Part shown: positions 24,670-32,946 of the stretch, in pieces
How the letters are laid out: the number at the start of each line of letters is the position of its first letter
Numbering within the stretch: position 1 is the stretch's first letter
Source: Thermoproteota archaeon
GTDB taxonomy: Archaea; Korarchaeota; Korarchaeia; Korarchaeales; Korarchaeaceae
Direction: 5' to 3'
DNA length: 64,000 bases
Assembly: GCA_030130125.1 (NCBI GenBank)
Contig: JARZZM010000014.1
Span: forward strand, 19,910-83,909
The notes under the pieces: generated by a model
Database searches by the model: none
Told to the model about the DNA's origin: nothing
What the model saw: only the letters and a program-made list of their open reading frames with translations
Translations under genes and position numbers: made by a program

Positions 24670-25674
24670 GTGATCCAAGTAGCCGGTGGCCGAGACGCCA
24701 TATCCTACCTCAAGCTAGCTAGGAAGCTGAGCGCCCTAGCCGTATTAGGCAGTTTCGCCTACATCGGCGTGGGGTTGCTCTCCCTCCCGCTGAGGTGGTA
24801 TCAAGTCCACATGCACTTCATGGGGATGGGCGTGGCCTCGTTCGCCGCCGGCGTCAACATCTCGTTTTGGACCTCGGTGACGAGGAGGCGAGGCTCGGTT
24901 CTAGCGGCTCTCCTTCACTCCCTCTCTCTGCTCCTCCTGCCGCTCGGCTCGCTGTTGGGATGGGGAACCGTTACGATTGCTTTCGTCTCCCTCACTGGTC
25001 TCTTCTTCCTCATCCCATTGAGGAAAAGGTCCTTGATCTATCTGCTGGAGTTGTATTCCTTCCTCTCCCTCCTCTCCACGGCCCTCATTAGCTACCAAGG
25101 AATGGAGGTTTGGATCACAGCTGTGGAGTGGGCTCACCCGGTGCCCCTCATATACGCGGTAACCCTTCACGCCCTCCCTAAGACCTACAGATACCGGGCC
25201 AGCTTACCCCTTACCATCCTGATGACCGCTCTTCACGCGCTTGCTCTCTCTGGATTCGGTCCAAGCAGGCACCTGATGTGGGCGAGCATGCTCTCCTACT
25301 TAGGGGCAGCTAGGCTGGATTTGGCGCTTCGCGGGTTGAGATCCGTCAGGGTGAGGGAGGCCCTGCCGGCTCACCGCTACCTCATAGCGGGCTACCTCCT
25401 CCTCATTCCCCTGCTGATCCCGTCGTGGTTTATGCCCGTGAACTCGTTAGGCCTACTGCACATTCTCCTATTGGGTTTTGTAGGCCTCCACATATATGCC
25501 CATGCTCCAATGATGATCCCAGTTCTCCTTGGGATTAGGAACGCGAAGAGGTTCAACTACTCGGCTCTCCTTTTACTGTTGTTGGCTGCCCTCTCTTGGC
25601 CATTCAACAGGGATGTAGCCCTTTACTTCCTCTCGGGAAGCCTCTTCCTAGTCATTTACATAGTGAAGCCCTAG
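24670..25674 (+). CDS. Polytopic membrane protein with NnrS-like histidine pattern
   Basis: A 334-residue integral membrane protein with about 9-10 helices. Histidines lie within helices in HMHFMGMG and in HILLLGFVGLHIYAH, a layout recalling the copper/haem membrane protein NnrS and other haem-binding helix bundles. Similarity is by pattern only. It starts 9 nt after the flavodiiron gene, so the two are probably co-transcribed, and a role in NO or oxygen metabolism follows by context. It could instead be an unrelated transporter. Confidence 0.55.
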   Translation: MIQVAGGRDAISYLKLARKLSALAVLGSFAYIGVGLLSLPLRWYQVHMHFMGMGVASFAAGVNISFWTSVTRRRGSVLAALLHSLSLLLLPLGSLLGWGTVTIAFVSLTGLFFLIPLRKRSLIYLLELYSFLSLLSTALISYQGMEVWITAVEWAHPVPLIYAVTLHALPKTYRYRASLPLTILMTALHALALSGFGPSRHLMWASMLSYLGAARLDLALRGLRSVRVREALPAHRYLIAGYLLLIPLLIPSWFMPVNSLGLLHILLLGFVGLHIYAHAPMMIPVLLGIRNAKRFNYSALLLLLLAALSWPFNRDVALYFLSGSLFLVIYIVKP

Positions 25675-25748
25675 AAAAAACGAAATTGAATTTGATACTG
25701 ACTCCCAAAAAAGGGGAATGATTGTGAAGGGTCGAAGGGACAGAACAA

Positions 25749-26354
25749 TCAGGAGAAGGTTATCTTCCTGTCTTTGAGGCTCCTGTTCAGCAGATCGGCG
25801 TGTTCGAGGGTCACCTGATACTCTGCCAGTTTCGTCAGCTCGAGGGACGGGATGGTCACCTTGTTCACATAGACCTTGCCATCGTCGAACCCCACCGTGT
25901 AGACGAAGACTTCCTTAGTTTCTAGGTACTTCTTCACCTCTTCGTGCTCTAGGGCTTCCTTCAGGCCGCCAGCAGCGAATATCCTCACATGGACGACCAA
26001 GCTGCCGGGCACATCCTCCTCGGCCATGGCCTTTAGGAGATCGACGAAACTCTTCTTCGTCTCATCGAACGGAGTCTCTCCTCCGAACTGGAGCAGTACT
26101 GCCTGGGCAGCGAACTCCTTCAGCCTCTTGGCCAGCTCCTTCTCCCTCCCGTGTTCCACCATGAAGTGATAGGTGACGCCCCCGCTCAGGGTCAGGAAGG
26201 TGGCTTCAGTGGCCGCTGCTATGCTGGAGCATATGATGTTCTTGGAGGCCACCACGGCGACCTTGTTGAGTCCTAGGTCGGATAGAGCCTTCCCGACCAA
26301 TCTTCCGGTGAGGGCGCGCAGGTATATCTCCTCTTCGAATGTGGTCAGGGGCAT
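25749..26354 (-). CDS. Hypothetical protein at the end of the C1-gene cluster
   Basis: A 201-residue soluble alpha/beta protein of unknown family. An N-terminal helical region with ASKNIICSSIAAATEATF is followed by charged helices and a strand-rich C-terminus. It is on the same strand as, and 50 nt downstream of, the MtrH-like gene, but an AT-rich TATA-like run (about 26368-26378) suggests its own leaderless promoter for ATG 26354. No methyltransferase or corrinoid motif (DxHxxG) is present. Confidence 0.5.
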   Translation of the reverse strand: MPLTTFEEEIYLRALTGRLVGKALSDLGLNKVAVVASKNIICSSIAAATEATFLTLSGGVTYHFMVEHGREKELAKRLKEFAAQAVLLQFGGETPFDETKKSFVDLLKAMAEEDVPGSLVVHVRIFAAGGLKEALEHEEVKKYLETKEVFVYTVGFDDGKVYVNKVTIPSLELTKLAEYQVTLEHADLLNRSLKDRKITFS

Positions 26355-26404
26355 GCATGATCACCATACCTAATAATATTAGATTAATTTAACTTTTACG
26401 CGTG

Positions 26405-27298
26405 TCATACCTCTCCCTTGGACATCTCCTGAAATACCCTCTGCAGTTCCCTGAGAACGGAGAAGGGGTGCTCTCTGAGTTTACTTCTAGGCACGTTGGC
26501 TTCCATGGCCAGCATAGACTCGAGAAATGCGAGTCCTCTCGCAACACCCCTGAACCTGCCGGCCGGTCCGAAGATCATGAAGTCAGCACCTCTCATCCTT
26601 AGGTATGAGAGAGCAGCCGTCAGCATCGTATAGGCCTCATCCCCGTACCTCCTCTTGCTCAGGAAGGCTAAAGCGTTGGCTGGAGCGCAGCCTACCACGT
26701 ACCCCTTGGATCTAAGGAAGCTCATGGACTCGGCCACAGAGGCCAGTGAGGCGGGATCCAGCACGACCGCGTCCACTAGGAACTCCTCTACCCCCGCCTC
26801 CTCGGCCTTAGGTACGAGTTTCTCCTCCAGAATCGATAGCTTCACCTCGGGTTTGAGGCTCTTCAGTGCGTTTTTCGGATCGAAAGCCACCAGAACGGCC
26901 TTCTTGATTCCAGAGGTCTTTATGGCGTTCAGCTCCTCCTCGGTGCTGTCTGGATATATGGCGTTTGCTATCGCCAGATCCGACAAGCCCAACTCACCTG
27001 CGATCCTATAGGCGTGGGCCCTGACCTCTGGATCTATCCCGTCGACTAGGACGGGGACATCGAATCGCGAGGCGAATTTCAGGTAGGGCTCCGCGGCGCT
27101 CTTGCTAGTTATGATGACATCCAAGGCGTATGGGAAATTCAGATGCCGTGCTACCCTCAGATCCGATTCTATGAGCTTCTCCTCAGCCTCCTCATCAAAC
27201 ACGCCTCTCTCGTGATCTTTAACCCTCCTGTCTCCCCTGTAGAAGACGGATCCTATCATCAGAGGGGGGTTCTCTCCCAGCTTGCCTCCCAGCCGCAT
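26405..27298 (-). CDS. mtrH: MtrH-like methyltransferase (tetrahydromethanopterin S-methyltransferase subunit H family)
   Basis: A 297-residue TIM-barrel methyltransferase. The start region GENPPLMIGSVFYRGD and the GVFDEE and VDGIDPEVR segments match MtrH, which moves a methyl group between methyl-tetrahydropterin and a corrinoid protein. None of the other Mtr subunits (A-G) is in the window. Outside methanogens, MtrH-like proteins serve other corrinoid methyl-transfer systems. The gene follows the MTHFR-like gene by 3 nt, so methyl-pterin made or used by that enzyme is the likely substrate; the corrinoid partner is not visible. Confidence 0.8.
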   Translation of the reverse strand: MRLGGKLGENPPLMIGSVFYRGDRRVKDHERGVFDEEAEEKLIESDLRVARHLNFPYALDVIITSKSAAEPYLKFASRFDVPVLVDGIDPEVRAHAYRIAGELGLSDLAIANAIYPDSTEEELNAIKTSGIKKAVLVAFDPKNALKSLKPEVKLSILEEKLVPKAEEAGVEEFLVDAVVLDPASLASVAESMSFLRSKGYVVGCAPANALAFLSKRRYGDEAYTMLTAALSYLRMRGADFMIFGPAGRFRGVARGLAFLESMLAMEANVPRSKLREHPFSVLRELQRVFQEMSKGEV

Positions 27299-27301
27299 GC
27301 G

Positions 27302-27988
27302 CTAACCTCCCAAGACCTCCAAAATTCTCGAGTGGTTCCTCGGGGAGCTGATTATAACTCCCTTGACCAGTCCTGACTCCTCCAACCTGTCCATGAGTTC
27401 CTTATAGTCCACATCAAGCACCTCCTCTATGTCCATGGCCCTGAGAACGGACTCCTCCATCTCCGCCAAGGTGAGCATCAGCATGGTGTATAGGGGCGTG
27501 TCCCCGATAAAGTCTGATATGGGATAGAGCTCTTCAACCCTCTGTATTGGCTGGGTGACAACGAAATCCGCTCCCGCTTCCAGCTTAGCCCTGAGCCTCT
27601 CTCCCGGCTTGAGGGAGGTGGCCACACCCAGCTTCACCTTCACGCCCCACTCCCTCACGAGGGTTATCGCCCTCACGGCGTCGAGGCCCGTGGGCCTGCC
27701 TATGCTGGGGGGATCCCCTCCAACCAGCAGAACCCTCTTCATACCCAGCTCGGCCAGACCCATCATCTCGGAGAGCAGGGCAAGCTCGTTCCTGTCCATC
27801 AGCCTGTAGTTGGGGACCGCATTCACCCCTATATTCCTGAGCAGGACGGCCAAGGCCAAGGAGGAGGGTGCGGGCTTTCCGAAGGGAGAATCGGGTATGG
27901 AGATGAAGTCCGCCTTCCCTATGAGGGAGGAGACTCTCCTGAGGAACCTCGGTTTCGGGGAAGGAGGAACCTCCACTCCTATCTCCAA
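27302..27988 (-). CDS. Methylenetetrahydrofolate reductase-like protein
   Basis: A 228-residue protein resembling the barrel of MetF/MTHFR but shorter than the 280-300 residues of bacterial MetF. Segments RVLLVGGDPPSIG and ADFVVTQPIQ correspond to the family's gGDpp and qf-TQ strands, near the FAD and pterin sites. It could interconvert methylene- and methyl-pterin, or act with a partner subunit. TTG 27988 directly abuts the adenine deaminase stop (TAATTG), so translation is coupled. Confidence 0.75.
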   Translation of the reverse strand: MEIGVEVPPSPKPRFLRRVSSLIGKADFISIPDSPFGKPAPSSLALAVLLRNIGVNAVPNYRLMDRNELALLSEMMGLAELGMKRVLLVGGDPPSIGRPTGLDAVRAITLVREWGVKVKLGVATSLKPGERLRAKLEAGADFVVTQPIQRVEELYPISDFIGDTPLYTMLMLTLAEMEESVLRAMDIEEVLDVDYKELMDRLEESGLVKGVIISSPRNHSRILEVLGG

Positions 27989-29650
27989 TTAGATCACCTC
28001 CAAGAGAGGGAGAACTATCTCCTGCCTGTTCACATCGACCAGTCCCTTCGGGGTCAGCTTCAGCTTTGGGATCACCGAGAGAGCCAAGAAAGAGAGTTCC
28101 ATGAACGGATCCTCTCTAGTACCTCCGAGGGACCTGTACGCCCTGTCCAGCTCTTCCTCCAGCGAGGCCACCTCCTCTGCCGGTCTGTCAGACATTAGGC
28201 CACCCACCGGAAGTGGGAGTATCGAGATCGGTTTGCCATTAGAGACCACCACCTGGCCGCCCCTGACTCGCTCCAGCTCGCGGGCCGCCACGACCATGTC
28301 CTTCAAATCGCTGCCAGCCACTATCAGGTTGTGGCTATCGTGTGCGACCGTGGAGGCTATCGCTCCGCTCATTCCGAACCCCCTAACAAATCCCCTTCCG
28401 ATGTGCCCCGTTCTCCCATGCCTTTCCACTACCGCCAAGTGTTGAACCTCTCTCCCCGCCTTGACCAGTCCTTCCTCAATGGGAAGCCACTCCTCACCCT
28501 CCTCAGTAAGGAGAGATCCAGTCAGTTCAATGACCCTCACTCTAGCCCTCCTTCCCTGGGCCTTCACGGCGAGATCCCTAGGTGAGAGGGAGGGGAGCTT
28601 CATAGTACCTATCCTTTTGACCCTCACCGCGCTGAATAGGGGTTCACCGTTGGAGGCCACGAGCTCTCCCCCTATGTAGACCCTGAGGGCCTCGAACCTC
28701 TTGAGATCCCTCACCACCACCAGGTCAGCTAGCCTGCCGGGAGCGATGCCGTCCAGCTCCCTTATGCCGAACCTCTCGGCCACATTTATCGTCACAGCCT
28801 GAACCGCTTCCACGGGGTCGAGGCCCTCCTCAACGGCCCTCCTGAGGAGGTGATCCACATGCCCTTCCCTCATAAGGTCGGACGCGCTCCTGTCATCCGA
28901 TACTAGGAGGATCCTCCTCTTCTGGACTCCGAGGAGTCCCCTAATTATGCTCATATCCTTTGATGCGGTTCCCTCCCTCACCATCACATACGTACCCTTT
29001 CTGGCCTTCTCCAAGGCTTCCTCCTCTGTAGTAGACTCATGATCGGACTCTACCCCCCTGAAGAGGTAGAGACAGAGTTCCTCGCCCATGAGGAGGGGCG
29101 CGTGCCCGTCGACCGGCATTCTTCTCCTCCTAGCCTCTTCCACCTTCCGGAGTAGATCCTCCTCACCCGAGATCACCCCAGGGAAGTTCATCACCTCCCC
29201 GAGCCCCATAGCCTCGTCTAGGAGTTCCGAGACGGCAGCAGCATCGAGATGGAAGGGGGATTCCTCGAGGGGGGAAGCGGGAACGCAAGAAGGTACCATC
29301 AGGTGAACCCTTAGTGGGGTCTTACCCGATTCCTCTAGCATGAACTTGAAGCCTTCCTTCCCAGCGACATTCACTATCTCGTGAGGATCCGCGAAGACGG
29401 AGGTGGTACCCCTAGGTACCACCAGCCGAGCGAACTCCCCGGGAGGGAGTTTGCTGCTCTCTATGTGGATATGACCGTCCTTCAGTCCGGGAATAATTGT
29501 CCCATCTACTCTCTCCACCCTTCTGGCCTCGATCCTCTCCCTGACGCAGAGGATCCGGTCTCCCAGAATGGCCACGGGTCCGTCGAGAAGTTCGCCCGTG
29601 TAGACATTCAAGTACTGACCATCCAGTAGGAGGTCTGCCTTCAGTTCCAT
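27989..29650 (-). CDS. ade: Adenine deaminase
   Basis: An amidohydrolase-superfamily enzyme converting adenine to hypoxanthine and ammonia in purine salvage. The 553-residue length and motifs fit Ade: GLKDGHIHIESS holds the first metal histidines, FADPHEIVNV follows, then SDHESTT and a DD motif in VSDDRSA, with a C-terminal domain including VAHDSHNLIVAG. It heads the operon with the MTHFR-like and MtrH-like genes. ATG 29650 is leaderless relative to a TATA at 29671-29680, with a palindrome in between. Confidence 0.92.
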   Translation of the reverse strand: MELKADLLLDGQYLNVYTGELLDGPVAILGDRILCVRERIEARRVERVDGTIIPGLKDGHIHIESSKLPPGEFARLVVPRGTTSVFADPHEIVNVAGKEGFKFMLEESGKTPLRVHLMVPSCVPASPLEESPFHLDAAAVSELLDEAMGLGEVMNFPGVISGEEDLLRKVEEARRRRMPVDGHAPLLMGEELCLYLFRGVESDHESTTEEEALEKARKGTYVMVREGTASKDMSIIRGLLGVQKRRILLVSDDRSASDLMREGHVDHLLRRAVEEGLDPVEAVQAVTINVAERFGIRELDGIAPGRLADLVVVRDLKRFEALRVYIGGELVASNGEPLFSAVRVKRIGTMKLPSLSPRDLAVKAQGRRARVRVIELTGSLLTEEGEEWLPIEEGLVKAGREVQHLAVVERHGRTGHIGRGFVRGFGMSGAIASTVAHDSHNLIVAGSDLKDMVVAARELERVRGGQVVVSNGKPISILPLPVGGLMSDRPAEEVASLEEELDRAYRSLGGTREDPFMELSFLALSVIPKLKLTPKGLVDVNRQEIVLPLLEVI

Positions 29651-29654
29651 CCCT

Positions 29655-29680
29655 GTGAGCGCTCACCACCTAAATATATC
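29655..29680 (-). promoter_or_regulatory. Adenine deaminase promoter with 12-bp palindrome
   Basis: A perfect palindrome GTGAGCGCTCAC (29655-29666) lies between the TATA box (29671-29680, GATATATTTA on the minus strand) and the leaderless ATG 29650. A protein bound there would block transcription initiation, so it is a candidate repressor operator. Confidence 0.5.
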
Positions 29681-29756
29681 CGTTCTCATGGGATGTCGCC
29701 GCCCTTATGCAAAATTAATAAACCCTTCCTCGGAGGATGGATTCGAGGTGTGATCG

Positions 29757-31997
29757 TTGGGGAGGAAACAGCCCCCTAAGAAGGGAGACAAGAGGGATGA
29801 CAAGGAGGTAAAGGATGTAACGCTCATAGTGGCGGATGTGGTGAAGCAGGCGGACTTCGGCAGGGGGATAGTGAGGATTGATCCCGAGGTGATGAAGCAG
29901 CTCAACCTGACTAGCGGCGATTACGTGAGGATTTACGGCTCTAGGGTGACCCACGCCAGGGTCATGCCGTCCGTGAGTATGGACGTGGGCACCAGATACA
30001 TAAGGATGGACAAGATCATCAAGGGAAACGCGGGAGTTAGGACCGGTGAGAAGGTCAGGGTAAGACCTGTTGAGGTTGGGGAGGCCAGCAAGGTAGTTTT
30101 GGCCCCGCAAGACCACATGATAAGGGTGGCGCCCGACTTCCACAACTGGGTAAAGAGGAGGCTCTACGACTTCGTAGTTACCAAGGGAGATGTTGTCCTC
30201 ATCCCCATATTCCAGAGGTTCATCCCCCTAGTGGTGGTCAGCGTCACGCCCGGTACCTTCGGGAAGGTCGGGGCGAACACAGTCATAGAGGTAAGGGAGA
30301 GACCCGTGGAGCTCTCCAAGATAATAGTGCCCACCGTCACATATGAGGACATAGGAGGGCTGAAGGAGGAGATACAGAGGATAAGGGAGATGGTGGAGCT
30401 CCCACTCAAGCATCCCGAGCTCTTCAGGCACCTCGGCATTGAGCCGCCCAAGGGCGTGCTGCTCTATGGACCACCGGGCTGCGGTAAAACGTTGCTGGCG
30501 AAGGCTGTTGCCAACGAGAGCAACGCCCACTTCATAAGCATCTCGGGCCCGGAGATAAAGTCCAAGTACTACGGTGAGAGCGAGAAGAGGCTCAGGGAGA
30601 TATTCGAGGAGGCTGAGAAGAACGCTCCCTCGATAATATTCATAGATGAGATAGACTCCATTGCGCCGAACAGGAACGAGGTAACTGGAGAGGTTGAGAG
30701 GCGTGTAGTGGCCCAGCTCCTCGCTCTCATGGATGGCCTGAAGGGTAGGGGAGAGGTAATAGTTATTGGGGCTACGAACAGGCCAGAGGCTCTCGACCCG
30801 GCTTTAAGGAGGCCTGGCAGGTTCGACAGGGAGATAGAGATAGGGGTGCCGGATAGGGGGGGCAGGAAGGAGATACTGCAGATACACACGAGAAACGTGC
30901 CTCTCTCAGACGACGTGGACTTGGACGAGCTGGCTGACATAACCCACGGGTTCGTGGGCGCTGACCTCGCGGCTCTGGTGAGGGAGGCTGCCATGGCCGC
31001 TCTTAGGAGGGTCCTCCCCAAGATAGATCTGGACGCGGAGACGATCCCTATAGAGATTCTGGAGGAGCTTCAGGTCACGAAGGACGACTTCATGGAGGCT
31101 CTGAAGCTGGTTCAGCCCTCAGCTCTGAGGGAGATCTCGATAGAGGTTCCGGACATTTCTTGGGACGATATAGGTGGGTTAGATGAGGTGAAGAGGGAGC
31201 TCAGGGAGGTCGTGGAGCTGCCCTTGAAGAACCCTGACGCCTTCAGGAGGCTCGGGATTGAGCCGCCCAAGGGCGTGCTGCTCTATGGACCACCGGGTTG
31301 CGGTAAAACGTTGCTGGCGAAGGCCGTCGCTAACGAGAGCGAGGCGAACTTCATAAGCGTGAAGGGCCCGGAGATCCTCAGCAAGTGGGTGGGAGAGAGC
31401 GAGAAGGCCGTGAGACAGATCTTCAGGAAGGCGAGGCAGGTGGCCCCGGCCATCATATTCATCGACGAGATAGACTCCCTCTTCCCGAGGAGGGGCACCA
31501 GCTTCGATTCCGGAGTGACGGAGAGGGTGGTGAGCCAGATGCTCACCGAGATCGATGGGATACAGCCTCTGAGGGACGTGGTCGTGATAGGAGCCACGAA
31601 CAGGCCAGATCTCGTGGATCCAGCTGTCCTCAGGCCAGGAAGATTGGAGAGGCTGGTCTACGTTGGGCCACCGGACCTTAACACTAGGTTCGAGATACTC
31701 AAGGTCCTGACGAAGGAGATGCCCCTCTCAGACGATGTCGATCTCTGGAAGATAGCCCTAGCAACGGAGAGGTTCAGTGGAGCGGATCTAGCGGCTCTAG
31801 TGAGGGAAGCCGCGATGGCCGCGCTGAGGGAGGACATAAACGTCAAAGAGGTTGAGATGAGACACTTCGAGCAGGCGCTAACGAAAGTGAAACCCAGCCT
31901 CACCGACGATATGCTGAAGTACTACGAGGAGGTGAAGAGGACCTTGAGAGCTGCTACAACTCCAGAGGAGAGGAAAGAAGAGTCGTATGTCTACTGA
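29757..31997 (+). CDS. cdc48: CDC48/VCP-type AAA ATPase
   Basis: A 746-residue unfoldase with an N-terminal double-psi-barrel substrate domain (about 1-190) and two AAA modules. Walker A is GPPGCGKT in both, at residues 238-245 and 511-518, with Walker B IIFIDEID in each and arginine fingers in the RRPGRFDR / LRPGRLER segments. It forms a hexamer that extracts and unfolds proteins for the proteasome. In eukaryotic p97 only the second P-loop has cysteine; here both do. TTG 29757 follows GAGGTG; a TATA-like AAAATTAATA is at 29711-29720. It ends by overlapping the uridine phosphorylase gene by 7 nt. Confidence 0.95.
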   Translation: MGRKQPPKKGDKRDDKEVKDVTLIVADVVKQADFGRGIVRIDPEVMKQLNLTSGDYVRIYGSRVTHARVMPSVSMDVGTRYIRMDKIIKGNAGVRTGEKVRVRPVEVGEASKVVLAPQDHMIRVAPDFHNWVKRRLYDFVVTKGDVVLIPIFQRFIPLVVVSVTPGTFGKVGANTVIEVRERPVELSKIIVPTVTYEDIGGLKEEIQRIREMVELPLKHPELFRHLGIEPPKGVLLYGPPGCGKTLLAKAVANESNAHFISISGPEIKSKYYGESEKRLREIFEEAEKNAPSIIFIDEIDSIAPNRNEVTGEVERRVVAQLLALMDGLKGRGEVIVIGATNRPEALDPALRRPGRFDREIEIGVPDRGGRKEILQIHTRNVPLSDDVDLDELADITHGFVGADLAALVREAAMAALRRVLPKIDLDAETIPIEILEELQVTKDDFMEALKLVQPSALREISIEVPDISWDDIGGLDEVKRELREVVELPLKNPDAFRRLGIEPPKGVLLYGPPGCGKTLLAKAVANESEANFISVKGPEILSKWVGESEKAVRQIFRKARQVAPAIIFIDEIDSLFPRRGTSFDSGVTERVVSQMLTEIDGIQPLRDVVVIGATNRPDLVDPAVLRPGRLERLVYVGPPDLNTRFEILKVLTKEMPLSDDVDLWKIALATERFSGADLAALVREAAMAALREDINVKEVEMRHFEQALTKVKPSLTDDMLKYYEEVKRTLRAATTPEERKEESYVY
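30438..31324 (+). repeat. Near-identical 68-bp P-loop repeat within cdc48
   Basis: Bases 30438-30505 and 31257-31324 are 67/68 identical, differing only at 30479/31298 (C/T). They encode the Walker A region of the two AAA domains, 273 codons apart. Flanking sequence diverges sharply on both sides, including at synonymous positions. Confidence 0.8.
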
Positions 31998-32860
31998 ATG
32001 TTTTTTGATCCTCCTCTCTCACCATTAACCCACTTCCTGAGGAGCGAGGGGATAAGTACACTCTTACTCTCGCTCTCCTTAAGAGAATCCCACTCGCTAA
32101 GTATCTTGACGGCCTCGTTCGCCACCATTATCGCCTCTTCCTCTCCCCTCACATCAAATTCATCCCTGTTTCTCTGAGCGAAGACGGCGTGGACGGCTCC
32201 GGCCCTCAGACCGAAGAGGGAGGCCAAAACGAAGAGAGCCGAGGACTCCATCTCGAAGTTGAGGACCCTCGCTGCCATGAGGTCTCCTACTAAGTCCCTA
32301 TGCCAACTCTGCTCATACCTGTTGAAGCCGGGCCTCCCCTGGCCCGGGTAGAAGCTGTCTGTCGTTGCCGTAATACCCACGTGGTACCTGTAACCCAAGG
32401 AATCGGCGGCCTCTATCAGTGCCAGGAGGACCTCATAGCTGGCGTGAGCAGGATATCCCTTTGAAACGTACTGGTCACTCGTCCCCTCCATCCTGACAGC
32501 AGCCGATGTTATCACCAAATCTCCGAGCTCTATCTCTGGCTGTATCGCCCCCGTGCTCCCGACCCTTATGATGGTGTCCACTCCTACCCTAGCCAGCTCC
32601 TCGACAGCTATTGCTGTGGCAGGGGCCCCAATGCCCGTGGATACCGCCAGTAATCCAGTACCCTTGTAGGCACCCCTGTGGACAATGTACTGCCTGTGCC
32701 TAGCAACCTCCTCGAACCAGTCCCAATGTGCAGATATCTTGGGAACCCTATCCGGATCTCCTGGGAGTAATGCGTACCTCTCAGCCTCCTCCCTAGATAT
32801 CTGCACATGATACTGCTTGCCACCCTCCATCTCGGGATGCTCAGCGCTCTTGAACCTCAT
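31991..32860 (-). CDS. udp: Uridine phosphorylase-family nucleoside phosphorylase
   Basis: A 289-residue enzyme splitting uridine (or a purine nucleoside) with phosphate into base and ribose-1-phosphate. The phosphate site LLPGDPDRV, the ISTGIG-type strand (VSTGIGAPA), [10 protein letters not shown] and the ribose-binding [10 protein letters not shown] are all present. The C-terminal 30 residues are a charged tail. It converges on cdc48. ATG 32860 lies 87 nt from the divergent leuA start. Confidence 0.88.
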   Translation of the reverse strand: MRFKSAEHPEMEGGKQYHVQISREEAERYALLPGDPDRVPKISAHWDWFEEVARHRQYIVHRGAYKGTGLLAVSTGIGAPATAIAVEELARVGVDTIIRVGSTGAIQPEIELGDLVITSAAVRMEGTSDQYVSKGYPAHASYEVLLALIEAADSLGYRYHVGITATTDSFYPGQGRPGFNRYEQSWHRDLVGDLMAARVLNFEMESSALFVLASLFGLRAGAVHAVFAQRNRDEFDVRGEEEAIMVANEAVKILSEWDSLKESESKSVLIPSLLRKWVNGERGGSKNIQ

Positions 32861-32890
32861 GGCGAGTACATAGGGAGGGGAGGTAATAAT

Positions 32891-32932
32891 GGTATGCTCA
32901 GCTCAGCGCTAGCTGAGTATACCTTTTTAATT
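32891..32932. promoter_or_regulatory. Inverted repeat and TATA box upstream of leuA
   Basis: GGTATGCTCAGC (32891-32902) and GCTGAGTATACC (32912-32923) are inverted arms matching at 11 of 12 positions around a 9 nt centre. The downstream arm abuts a TATA-like CTTTTTAATT (32923-32932), which is about 20 nt before the leaderless leuA ATG 32947. This is a likely operator for the leucine genes and possibly for divergent udp. Confidence 0.6.
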
Positions 32933-32946
32933 GGACCTATCCAGCG

